Part shown: positions 1 to 10,766 of the stretch, piece after piece
Layout: every line of letters begins with the position of its first letter
Position numbering within the stretch: position 1 is the first letter of the stretch
Source: Zea mays
Taxonomy: Eukaryota; Streptophyta; Magnoliopsida; Poales; Poaceae
Direction: 5' to 3'
DNA length: 64,000 nucleotides
NCBI RefSeq assembly: GCF_902167145.1
Contig: NC_050105.1
Coordinates: 135,331,988 to 135,395,987, forward strand
The notes under the pieces: generated by a model
What the model saw: only the letters and a program-made list of their open reading frames with translations
What the model was told of the DNA's origin: nothing
The model's database searches: none
Program-made: the position numbers and the translations under genes

Positions 1-875
1 GAAGGTCTGAGCCACTTTTGAACGTGAGCATGGTTGATATACCAGTTTTACACTCTATAGAGGTTGCACATCTTTACCACAAGACATGTTTTCCGTTTAG
101 CCAGGGTTTGCAAGGTCCTTAGACACTTACGAGGTGAATGGCTAGGGATCCACCGTGAGGCCTTTCCAAAGTTCCACTAGCATGAGAAAATCCGCTACGG
201 TGTCAAGACGAAGGAAGAATAGGCCTTTTTCTAGGGTCTGTAACCCCAATGCAGTAATTATAGCCAACACTATACTTTGCAGCAATGCCGTCCCGCTTGC
301 CCCTTTTAAGAAATTTTTATCTCACACTAGCTTTCCTAATTAATTGGACAAGGACGTCCCATTTCACCCTTATGGTAGCACTGTTTTCTCGGGTGGTCAC
401 TCCATATTCCAATTAACAAAATGATCTTATCATGAACAATAAAGAATCCATTTACAATAATAAATCATGATCATAATTCATATATAACATTAATACCAAA
501 ACTATAGGTAGAGAAATAGCATGACTACCCAATAATTCATTTGTTTGCAAGGTATAGGGTAAACAAAACTAGGTAACCTATTAGGTCCCATCAGCTTAGT
601 CTAATAGTACCATAGTGGTTAACAGAATATTATTAGGCTAAAGAATATGATTAAGGACACAACTTGTATTTTACTTGCGATAAATTGTTGTCCAGATGCT
701 TCCCAAAAGTTGGGCTTCGAATTCCTCGTCACCTTGCTTCTATTTGCAACAATATATAAAGATAGACAAAAAATAGGTAAAAATAACATTACATCAAAGA
801 TGAAAACAAACCACACAATAATATTTTACGCGTCACTATGAAACCATAGGTTGAAGAACCACTAAATTCGAAGTT
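1..875 (-). repeat. Decayed LTR fragment of an old Ty3-gypsy element
   Basis: No gene is visible. Positions 1-420 align by eye, with heavy divergence, to the segment near 31005-31420 of the non-autonomous gypsy LTR: shared blocks include the 'gtgagca(c/t)gg(c/t)tgatata' stretch, 'aggtgaatggc(c/t)agggat' and 'cgggtggtc'. The same strand orientation implies a minus-strand LTR. Positions 421-875 are AT-rich and consistent with further decayed LTR. The short open frames here are not coding. This is the oldest background into which the left-hand elements were inserted; it continues at 1992-2308 and probably at 16667-16973. Confidence 0.6.
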
Positions 876-1991
876 AAAACTGAAAGTCGCCTAGAGGAGG
901 GGTGAATAGGTAAATCTAAAATTTATAAAGTTTAAGCACAACTATAAGCCGGGGTTAGCGTTAGAAATATAATCGAGTCCGAAAGAGAGGGCGAAAACAA
1001 ATCACAAGCGAATAAGAGCGGATGACACGGTAATTTGTTTTACCGAGGTTCGGTTCTTGCAAACCTACTCCCCGTTAAGGTGGTCACAAAGACTGGGTCT
1101 CTTTCAACCCTTTCCTCTCTCAAACAGTCACTTAGACCGAGTGAGCTTTTCTCCTCAATCAATTGGGACACTTAGTCCCCATAAGGACCACCACACAATT
1201 GGTGTCTCTTGCTTTGATTACACAGAACTTGAGAACAAGAAATGGGAAGAAGAAAAGCGATCCAAGCATAAGAGCTCAAAAGAACACGACAAAACTCTCT
1301 CTTCTAGTCACTATTGCTTTGAGTGGAATTGGGACTTGGAGAGATTTTGATTCACTCTTTTTGTGTCTTGTATTGAATGCACTAGCTCTTGTATTGAATG
1401 TGTTGGCTAAAAACTTGGATGCCTTGAAGTGTTGGTGGTTGGGGGTATTTATAGCCCCAACCACCAAAGTGGTCGTTGGGGAAGGCTGCTGTTGAAGGGC
1501 GCACCGGACAGTCCGGTGTGCCACCGGACCCTGTCCGGTGCGCCAGCCACGTCACCCAACCGTTGGGGTTCGACCGTTGGAGCTTCTGACAACTGGGCCA
1601 CTGGACAGTCTGGTGGTGCACCGGACAGTCACGGTTCACTGTCCGGTGTGCTTTCCGCTGGCACACCGGACAGTCCGGTGCTACACCGGACAGTCCGGTG
1701 AATTATAGCGGAGTGGCTCCCAGAAAACCCAAAGCTAGCAGGTTGGAGTTGAACCACCCTGGTGCACCGCACACCGGACAGTCCGGTGTGCTAGACCAGG
1801 ACAGCCTTTGGTTGTCTTTTGCTCTTTTTATTTGAACCCTTTCTTGGAATTTTTATTGGTTTGTGTTGAACCTTTGGCACCTGTAGAACTTATAATCTAG
1901 AGCAAACTAGTTAGTCCAATTATTTGTGTTGGACAATTCAACCACCAAAATCATTTAAGAAAAGATGTGAGCCTATTTCCCTTTCAAAAAC
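876..1991 (-). mobile_element. Solo LTR of a Ji-like Sirevirus (Ty1-copia), minus orientation
   Basis: The LTR spans 881-1986 (1106 bp). It starts tgaaagtcgcctagagg and ends in ttca, so on the minus strand it reads TG...CA. It is flanked by perfect 5-bp target duplications aaaac at 876-880 and 1987-1991. No internal domain, PBS or PPT is attached, so this is a solo LTR left by LTR-LTR recombination. It resembles the complete LTR at 16974-18177. It holds several CACCGGACAGTCCGGTG palindromes between about 1501 and 1790 and a minus-strand TATAAAT at 1447-1453. The Ji-like name is tentative. Confidence 0.9.
1447..1453 (-). promoter_or_regulatory. TATA box of the solo Ji-like LTR
   Basis: On the minus strand the sequence reads ggggctataaataccc, in the same context as in the complete Ji-like LTR (17531-17537). 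It would have driven minus-strand transcription of the lost element. Position and motif are visible; activity is not known. Confidence 0.5.
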
Positions 1992-2308
1992 GTAAAACTT
2001 ATGAATTTTCTAAGCTTTCAGATTTATAAATATTCAACTGCTAGTATGATTTATAGAAAGCATTGGGTTCTTCTTATCATTTTCTAGACTAATCTGTAAT
2101 AGTCTTTACACCTGAGTGGACGTCGAGTTGTTTTAACCAGACTTCGAGGTCTCTTTTGCAAAAAGATGCGACTGAAGGGGTATCAGCACACGTAAGCTGT
2201 CCATCACTCAATGTGCGGCTCAAATTAGATCTACATTAACCCAGTATCGACGGGAATCGTTCGATCTCGATCCGTCGGCCAAGATTTAAAACGTCACGTC
2301 TAATCTAA
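1992..2308 (-). repeat. Continuation of the old gypsy LTR fragment
   Basis: There is no gene here. The sequence resumes after the solo LTR and its duplication and runs to the MITE at 2309. Its right part, with phrases such as 'atcgttcgatctcgatccgtcgg', resembles the GC-richer part of cereal gypsy LTRs. The TAA at 2306-2308 is the target duplication of the MITE. Confidence 0.4.
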
Positions 2309-2947
2309 GACTGACTCCAGCAGCAACCTGTAAAGGGTCCTGTACTCTAAATGTAGGGGACGGTCAGGTCCTTTATCCCTCCAACAAGAGACTGTAAAAG
2401 GTCCTCTAAAATTTAGAGGATGGCATGCGTGCGCTATCTATAGAGGGTGCTTGTCGGGGACCATAATTAGGGGTACCCTCAAGACGCCTAATTCTCAGCT
2501 GGTAACCCCCATCAGCATAAAGCTGCAGAGGCCTGATGGGTGCGATTAAGTCAGGGATCAGTCCATACGAGCGACTTGATCACGCCTCGCCCGAGCCTAG
2601 CCTCGGACAAGGGCAGCCGACCCCGAGAGACTTCCGTCTCGCCCGAGGCCCCCCTTTTAATGGCGGACACATCTCCGGCTCGCCCGAGGCCTTGCCTTCG
2701 CTAAGAAGCAACCCTGACTGAATCGCCGCACCGACCGACCGAGTCGCAGGAGCATTTAACGCAAAGGTGGCTTGACACCTTTATCCTGACACGCGCCCCC
2801 CGGCAGAGCCGAAGTGACCGCCGTCACTTCGCCGCTCCACTGACAGGTCTGACAGAAGGACAACGCCGCCTGCGCCACTCCGACTGCAGTGCCACTTGAC
2901 AGAGTGAGACTGACATGCAGTCAGGCCTTGCCGAAGGCGCCATAGGA

Positions 2948-3370
2948 AACTCCGCTCCGCCCGACCCCAGGGCTCGGACTCGGGCTAAGACCCGGAAGAC
3001 GGCGAACTCCGCTCCGCCCGACCCCAGGGCTCGGACTCGGGCTAAGACCCGGAAGACGGCGAACTCCGCTCCGCCCGACCCCAGGGCTCGGACTCGGGCT
3101 AAGACCCGGAAGACGGCGAACTCCGCTCCGCCCGACCCCAGGGCTCGGACTCGGGCTAAGACCCGGAAGACGGCGAACTCCGCTCCGCCCGACCCAGGGC
3201 TCGGACTCGGGCTAAGACCCGGAAGACGGCGAACTCCGCTCCGCCCGACCCCAGGGCTCGGACTCGGGCTAAGACCCGGAAGACGGCGAACTCCGCTCCG
3301 CCCGACCCAGGGCTCGGACTCGGGCTAAGACCCAGAAGACGACGAACTCCGCTTCGCCCGACCCCAGGGC
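2948..3370 (+). repeat. 57-bp tandem repeat array in the 5' LTR
   Basis: About seven good copies and a degenerate eighth of a unit carrying ctccgctccgcccgacccc and actcgggctaagacccgga. The unit is 57 bp, with some copies one C shorter (56 bp). Because 57 is divisible by three, the array stays open in frame and produces a spurious repeated peptide. The right LTR has the same array at 15125-15600 with one more copy. Confidence 0.9.
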
Positions 3371-3878
3371 TCGGACTCCGCCCTGGCCTCTGCCGAACAA
3401 CCTCCGCCTCGCCCGACCCAGGGGCTCGGGCTCGGCCTCGGCAACGGAAGACAGACTCGACCCCAGCTTCGGAGGAGCCCCCACGTCGCCCGGCCTCGGG
3501 CGCGGGCCCGCCACGTCAACAGGGAGCGCCATCATCACCCTACCCCGAGCCGACTCGGGCCGCAGAGAACAGGACCGGTGTCCCATCTGGCTAGCTCCGC
3601 CAGATAGGCAATGATGGCGCCCCGCGTGCCCTGTGACGACGGCGGCTCTCAGCTCCCTTACGGAAGCAGGGGGACGTCAGCAAAGACTCGACCGCTCCAA
3701 CAGCTGTCCCTCCGCCAGGCTCCGTTGCTCCTCCGACAGCCACGACATCATACCAGCAGGGCGCCAAGATCTCTCCGGCTGCCACATTGGCATGTACTTA
3801 GGGCGCTAGCTCTCCCTCCGCTAGACACGTAGCACTCTGCTACACCCCCATTGTACACCTGGATCCTCTCCTTACGCC

Positions 3879-3885
3879 TATAAAA
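3879..3885 (+). promoter_or_regulatory. TATA box of the Huck-like 5' LTR
   Basis: TATAAAA lies in the context gcctataaaaggaagg, about 300 bp before the LTR end, a plausible distance for an R-region start. The same site is kept in the right LTR at 16113-16119. Confidence 0.65.
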
Positions 3886-4186
3886 GGAAGGACCAGGGCC
3901 TTCTTAGAGAAGGTTGGCCACGCGGGACGAGGACGGGACAGGCGCTCTCTTGGGGCCGCTCGCTTCCCTCACCCGCGTGGACGCTTGTAACCCCCTACTG
4001 CAAGCGCACCCGACCTGGGCGCGGGACGAACACGAAGGCCGCGGGATTTCCACCTCTCTCACGCCCGTCTCCGGCCACCTCGCTCTCCCCCCTTCGCGCT
4101 CGCCCACGCGCTCGACCCATCTGGGCTGGGGCACGCAGCACACTCACTCGTCGGCTCAGGGACCCCCCGGTCTCGAAACGCCGACA

Positions 4187-4206
4187 GTTGGCGCGCCAGG
4201 TAGGGG
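4187..4206 (+). other. Primer-binding region of the Huck-like element
   Basis: Directly after the LTR end the sequence reads gttggcgcgccaggtagggg, the position expected for the tRNA primer-binding site. I do not assign the tRNA species. It confirms plus-strand orientation. Confidence 0.65.
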
Positions 4207-4246
4207 CCTGCTGCGTGCTGACGAACAGCTTCCCGTCAAGCTCCAG

Positions 4247-6517
4247 ATGGGCAGTCCCCAGCAACCTCTCCGGCCCGGGACGGTGCTCCGTTTCGGGAGT
4301 CTTGAGTTCATGTCCTTCGACGGCAGCTACGACATGATACTCCTTCCACCGCCGCGCGACAACGACAATGGCGGCCGACAACCCGCCCGCCGGCGGCGGA
4401 ATCGACGACATCTTCCCCGCGTGGTGGAAGAACAACATGCGAGCTCGCCCCGTCCTCTCCCCCGCCAACGGAGGAGGAGGCGGGGCAACCAAGGCCAAGC
4501 GGGAGGCCGCGCTTCGTCGGCCGTCGAGCGAATCGACGTTCCCAGCGCCCCTACGAAAGGCACGCCGAGCGTCGACCTCGCGTTCGAGACAAAGGCAAGC
4601 GCCGTCTCCCCGCGACGCACTGATCCCGAGCGAGATGACGACGCCAGCGCGCTCGCGGAGGGCTTGCAGGACGTCGCCCTTGTACCTGAGACGACGGTGC
4701 AACCAGTCCCCGATGTGACTACGTCGCTCCTCGTCGACCAAAAGGTACAGACTAATTCCCATTCTACGTCATTTCGACTCGGCCTCAACCCGCCTAGCGA
4801 CCTCGCTTTGGCGAGCACTCTCGTTGAGGCGAGTGCAACCCCACTGGGGTTTCGTGTGCGGTCGCCTTGGGACCGATTGACGGACGTCTCGACCTACGGG
4901 CCCTCTGGGTCCGAGGAAGATGACGCTCCCAGCATCTGTTGGGATTTCTCCGGATTTGGCAACCCCAGTGCCATGCGGGACTTCATGACCGCATGTGACT
5001 ACTGCCTCTCCGACTGTTCCGACGGTAGCCGCAGCCTTGACGACGAGGACTGCGGCCCAAGCCGCGAATGTTTCCACGTCGAGCTGGGGGATCCCTCCGA
5101 AGGCAACCATCTTGGCATGCCGGAGGACGGTGATCTTCCTAGGCCGGTGCCTCGTGCTGACATCCCGCGGGAGCTAGCTGTGGTCCCCGTTCCGGCGGGG
5201 GGTCACGACCCACAGCTCGAGCAAGTCCGCGGGGCGCAGGCCAGGCTCGACGAGGGAGCAGGAGCGCTTGAGCCGGTCCGCCGGGACGTCGGGCAGGTAT
5301 GGGCGGGCCAACCCCCGGCCGGAGAAATACGTCACCTGCCCCAAGGTTTCCAACACCGCGTCGCCAACGACGTCAGGGTCAGGCCGCCTCCCGTATCCAG
5401 CGGGGTCGGTCAGAACCTGGCAGCCGCAGCGATGCTCCTCCGCACGATGCCGGAGCCATCAACCACCAAGGGTCGGCGAATCCAGGGAGAGCTCAAGAAT
5501 CTCCTGGAAGGCGCTGCGGCCCGACGGGCCGAGAGCTCTGCCTCCCGAAGGCAGGGGTACCCCTCGGAACCTCATGCCGCGACTTCCCGATTCATGCGGG
5601 AAGCCTCGGTCTACACCGGGCGCACGCGCAACACCGCGCCTGCGGCCCCGGGCCACCTCGGCAACGAGCACCATCGTCGCGACCGTCGGGCCCACCTCGA
5701 CAAAAGGGTGCACCGAGGCTACCACCCCAGGCGTGGGGGACGTTATGACAACGGGGAGGATCGGAGTCCCTCGCCCGAACCACCCGGTCCGCAGGCCTTC
5801 AGTCGGGCTATCCGACGGGCGCCGTTCCCGACCCGGTTCCGACCCCCGACTACTATCACAAAGTACTCGGGGGAAACGAGGCCGGAACTGTGGCTCGCGG
5901 ACTACCGCCTGGCCTGCCAGCTGGGTGGAACGGACGACGACAACCTCATCATCCGCAACCTCCCCCTGTTCCTCTCCGACACTGCTCGCGCCTGGTTGGA
6001 GCACCTGCCTCCGGGGCAGATCTCCAACTGGGATGATTTGGTCCAAGCCTTCGCCGGCAATTTCCAGGGCACGTACGTGCGCCCCGGGAATTCCTGGGAC
6101 CTCCGGAGCTGCCGGCAACAGCCGGGAGAGTCTCTCCGGGACTACATCCGGCGATTCTCGAAGCAGCGCACCGAGCTGCCCAACATCACCGACTCGGATG
6201 TCATCAGCGCGTTCCTTGCCGGCACCACCTGCCGCGACCTGGTGAGTAAGTTGGGTCGCAAGACCCCCACCAGGGCGAGCGAGCTGATGGACATCGCCAC
6301 CAAGTTCGCCTTTGGCCAGGAGGCGGTCGAGGCTATCTTCCGAAAGGACAAGCAGCCCCAGGGCCGCCCATCGGAAGGAGCTCCCGAGGCGTCTACTCCG
6401 CGCGGCGCCAAGAAGAAAGGCAAGAAGAAGTCGCAATCGAAACGCGACGCCGCCGACGCGGACCTTGTCGCCGCCGCCGAGTACAAGAACCCTCGGAAGC
6501 CCCCCCGGAGGTGCTAA
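4247..6517 (+). pseudogene. gag: Huck-like Gag, frameshifted near its C-terminus
   Basis: Structural Gag polyprotein that packages element RNA. I choose the ATG at 4247, just after the primer-binding region; the frame is open further upstream through the LTR, but that part is not expected to be translated. About the first 520 residues are a low-complexity, charged and proline-rich region. The retrotransposon Gag core follows (about 5840-6330), with the Tat-type sequence TRPELWLADYRLAC and the downstream YIRRFSKQ and ELMDIATKFA segments. The frame then passes a run of seven C (6499-6506) and meets a stop at 6515-6517. The reading frame that continues Gag into the Cys-His region and protease is one base away, so a homopolymer length change is the likely break. 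Confidence 0.85.
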
Positions 6518-9500
6518 CCTCTTCGACAAGATGCTCAAGGAGCCGTGCCCCTATCATCAGGGGCCCGTCAAGCACACCCTCGAGGAGTGTGTCATGCTTC
6601 GGCGCCACTTCCATAGGGACGGGCCACCCGCAGAGGGTGGCAGGGCCCGCGACGACGACAAGAAGGAAGATCACCAAGCAGGAGAGTACCCCGAGGTCCG
6701 CGACTGCTTTATGATCTACGGTGGGCATGTGGCGAATGCCTCGGCTCGGCATCGCAAGCAAGAGCGCCGGGAGGTCTGCTCGATGAAGGTGGCGGCGCCA
6801 GTCTACCTAGACTGGTCCGACAAGCCTGTCACCTTCGACCAAGCTGACCACCCCGACCACGTGCCGAGCCCGGGGAAATACCCGCTCGTCGTCGACCCCG
6901 TCATCGGCGACGTCAGGCTCACCAAGGTCCTGATGGACGGGGGCAGCTGCCTCAACATCATCTACGCCGAGACCCTCAGGCTCCTGCGCGTCGATCTGTC
7001 CTCCGTCCGGGCAGGCGCTACGCCCTTCCACGGGATCATCCCTGGGAAGCGCGTCCAGCCCCTCGGACGACTCGACCTTCCCGTCTGCTTCGGAATGCCC
7101 TCCAACTTCCGAAGGGAGACCTTGACGTTCGAGGTGGTCGGGTTCCGAGGAACCTACCACGCGGTACTGGGGAGGCCATGCTATGCGAAGTTCATGGCCG
7201 TCCCCAACTACACCTACCTGAACCTCAAGATGCCGGGCCCCAACGGGGTCATCACCGTTGGCCCCACGTACAAACACGCGTTCAAATGCGACGTGGAGTG
7301 CGTAGAGTACGCTGAGGCCCTCGCCGAGTCCGAGGCCCTCATCGCCGACCTGGAGAACCTCTCCAAAGAGGTGCCAGACGTGAAGCATCATGCCGGCAAC
7401 TTCGAGCCAGCGGAGACGGTTAAGGCCGTCCCACTCGACCCCAGTGGCGACACCTCCAAGCAGATCCGGATTGGTTCCGGGCTCGACCCCAAATAGGAAG
7501 CAGTGCTCGTCGACTTTCTCCGCGCAAACGCCGACGTCTTTGCGTGGAGTCCCTCGGACATGCCCGGCATACCGAGGGATGTCGCCGAGCACTCGCTGGA
7601 TATTCGGGCCGGAGCCCGACCCGTCAGGCAGCCTCTGCGCCGATTCGACGAGGAGAAGCGCAGAGTGATAGGCGAGGAGATCCACAAGCTAATGGCGGCA
7701 GGGTTCATCAAAGAGGTATTCCATCCCGAATGGCTTGCCAACCCTGTGCTTGTGAGGAAGAAAGGGGGGAAATGGCGGATGTGTGTAGACTACACTGGTC
7801 TCAACAAAGCATGTCCGAAGGTTCCCTACCCTCTACCTCGCATCGATCAAATCGTGGATTCCACCGCTGGGTGCGAAACCCTGTCCTTCCTCGATGCCTA
7901 CTCAGGGTATCACCAAATCCGGATGAAAGAGTCCGACCAGCTCGCGACTTCTTTCATCACGCCCTTCGGCATGTACTGCTATGTCACCATGCTGTTCGGT
8001 TTGAGGAATGCGGGCGCGACGTACCAGCGGTGCATGAACCATGTGTTCGGCGAACACATCGGTCGCATAGTCGAGGCCTACGTCGACGACATCGTAGTCA
8101 AGACAAGGAAGGCTTCCGACCTCCTCTCCGACCTTGAAGTGACATTCCGATGTCTCAAGGCGAAAGGAGTCAAGCTCAATCCTGAGAAGTGTGTCTTCGG
8201 GGTGCCCCGGGGCATGCTCCTGGGGTTCATCGTCTCCGAGCGAGGCATCGAAGCCAACCCGGAGAAGATCGCAGCTATCACCAGCATGGGGCCTATCAAG
8301 GACTTAAAAGGCGTACAGAGGGTCATGGGATGTCTCGCGGCCCTGAGCCGCTTCATTTCACGCCTCGGCGAAAGTGGTCTGCCTCTGTACCGCCTCTTAA
8401 GGAAGACCGAGTGTTTCGCTTGGACCCCTGAGGCCGAGGAAGCTCTCGGGAACCTGAAGGCGCTCCTTACAAAGGCGCCCATCTTGGTGCCCCCAGCTGA
8501 TGGAGAAGCCCTCTTGGTCTACGTCGCCGCGACCACTCAGGTGGTTAGCGCCGCGATTGTGGTCAAGAGGCAAGAAGAAGGGCATGCATTGCCCGTTCAG
8601 AGGCCAGTCTACTTCGTCAGCGAGGTACTGTCCGAGACCAAGATCCGCTACCCACAAGTTCAGAAACTGCTGTGTGCAGTGATCCTGACGAGGCGGAAGT
8701 TGCGACATTACTTTGAGTCTCATCCGGTAACTGTGGTGTCATCCTTCCCCCTGGGGGAGATCATCCAGTGCCGAGAGGCCTCGGGCAGGATCGCAAAGTG
8801 GGCGGTGGAAATCATGGGCGAAACGATCTCGTTCGCCCCTCGGAAGGCCATCAAGTCCTAGGTGTTGGTGGACTTCGTAGCTGAATGGGTCGACACCCAG
8901 CTGCCGACGGCTCCGATCCAACCGGAGCTCTGGACCATGTTTTTCGACGGGTCGCTGATGAAGACGGGAGCCGGCGCGGGCCTGCTCTTCATCTCGCCCC
9001 TCGGGAAGCACCTACGCTACGTGCTACGCCTCCATTTCCCGGCGTCCAACAATGTGGCTGAGTATGAGGCTCTGGTTAACGGGTTGCGGATCGCCATCGA
9101 GCTAGGGGTCAGACGCCTCGACGCCCGCGGTGACTCGCAGCTCGTCATCGACCAAGTCATGAAGAACTCCCACTGCCGCGACCCGAAGATGGAGGCCTAC
9201 TACGATGAGGTACGGCGCCTGGAAGACAAGTTCTACGGGCTCGAGCTTAACCACATCGCTCGGCGCTACAACGAGACTGCGGACGAGCTGGCTAAAATAG
9301 CCTCAGGGCGAACAACGGTTCCCCCGGACGTCTTCTCCCGGGATCTGCATCAACCCTCCGTCAAGATCGACGACACGCCCGAGCCCGAGGCACCCTCGGC
9401 ACAGCCCGAGGCACCCTCGGCTCAGCCCGAGGCGTCCTCGGTTCAGCCCGAGGTACCCTCGGCCCCCGAGGGCGAGGCACTGGACGTCGAGGAGGAGCAG

Positions 9501-10766
9501 AGCGGGGCCACGCCTGATCGAAATCGGCAGACCCCGTACCTGCAATATCTCCACCGAGGAGAGCTACCCCTCGACCAAGCCGAGGCTCGGCGGGTAGCGC
9601 GACGCGCCAAGTCGTTCGCCTTGCTGGGCGATGAGGAGGAGCTCTACCACCGCAGCCCCTCGGGCATCCTCCAGCGATGCATCTCCATCGCCGAAGGTCA
9701 GGAACTCCTGCAAGAAATACACTCGGGGGCTTGCGGCCATCATGCAGCGCCTCGAGCCCTTGTCGGGAATGCTTTCCGGCAAGGCTTCTACTGGCCAACG
9801 GCGGTGGCTGACGCCACTAGAATTGTCCGCACCTGCGAAGGGTGCCAATTCTATGCGAAGCAGACCCACCTGCCCGCTCAGGCTCTACAGACGATACCCA
9901 TCACCTGGCCCTTTACTGTATGGGGTCTGGACCTCGTCGGTCCCTTGCAGAAGGCGCCCGGGGGCTACACGCACCTGCTGGTCGCCATCGACAAATTCTC
10001 CAAGTGGATCGAGGTCCGACCCCTGAACAGCATCAGGTCCGAGCAGGCGGTGGCGTTCTTCACCAACATCATCCATCGCTTCGGGGTCCCAAACTCCATC
10101 ATCACCGACAACGGTACCCAGTTCACCGGAAAAAAAATCTTGGATTTTTGCGAGGATCATCACATCCGGGTGGACTGGGCCGCCGTGGCTCATCCCATGT
10201 CGAATGGGCAAGTAGAGCGTGCCAACGGCATGATTCTACAAGGGCTCAAGCCCAGGATTTACAACGACCTCAACAAGTTCGGCAAGCGATGGATGAAGGA
10301 ACTCCCCTCGGTGATCTGGAGCCTGAGGACAACGCCAAGCCGAGCCACGGGTTTCACGCCGTTCTTCCTGGTCTACGGGGCCGAGGCCATCTTGCCCACT
10401 GACCTGGAATACGGCTCCCCAAGGACGAGGGCCTACAACGATCAAAGCAACCAAGCTAGCCGAGAAGACTCACTGGACCAGCTGGAAGAGGCTCGGGACA
10501 AGGCCTTACTACACTCGGCGCGGTACCAGCAGTCCCTGCGACGCTACCACGCCCGAGGGGTCCGGTCCCGAGACCTCCAGGTGGGTGACCTGGTGCTTCG
10601 GCTGCGGCAAGACGCCCGAGGGAGGCACAAGCTCACGCCCCCCTGGGAGGGGCCATTCGTCATCGCCAAAGTTCTGAAGCCCGGAACATACAAGCTGGCC
10701 AACAATCAAGGCGAGATCTACGGCAACGCTTGGAACATCAAACAGCTACGTCGCTTCTACCCTTAA
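6508..10766 (+). pseudogene. pol: Huck-like Pol (PR-RT-RNH-aRNH-INT) with two in-frame stops
   Basis: Polyprotein that reverse-transcribes and integrates the element. In order: a Cys/His motif CPYHQG...EEC (about 6545); aspartic protease with VLMDGG near 6935; TAG stop at 7494-7496; reverse transcriptase with YVDD at 8079-8090; a degenerate RNase H whose first catalytic Asp is missing (VYVAATT); TAG stop at 8859-8861; a second, archaeal-type RNase H with FFDGS (8943), AEYEAL, GDSQLV and TADELAK; a linker of tandem QPEAPSA repeats (about 9388-9480); integrase with an HHCC zinc region near 9720-9850 and DD35E residues at about 9930, 10107 and 10215. The dual RNase H is the hallmark of the Tat lineage. 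Both stops are in the same frame, so the rest is conserved. Confidence 0.92.

Larger units (their letters stand above)
2452..4186 (+). repeat. 5' LTR of the Huck-like element
   Basis: This 1735-bp LTR is flanked on the left by the duplication gtgct and on the right by the primer-binding region starting gttggcgcgccagg at 4187. It contains the 57-bp tandem array (about 2948-3360) and a TATAAAA at 3879-3885. Long reading frames crossing it come from the in-phase 57-bp repeat and high GC and are not treated as genes. Confidence 0.93.

Noticed and set aside
2915..3328. Open frame with a repeated 19-residue peptide
   Set aside because: It is the translation of the 57-bp LTR tandem array; the unit is divisible by three and lacks stops. 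The right LTR shows the same effect.
2948..3370. CRISPR-like regular repeats
   Set aside because: Units are directly adjacent without unique spacers, in a plant LTR. It is a tandem repeat.
3914..4246. Upstream extension of the Huck-like gag frame into the LTR
   Set aside because: It crosses the LTR end and primer-binding region; the first ATG after the PBS (4247) is the plausible start.
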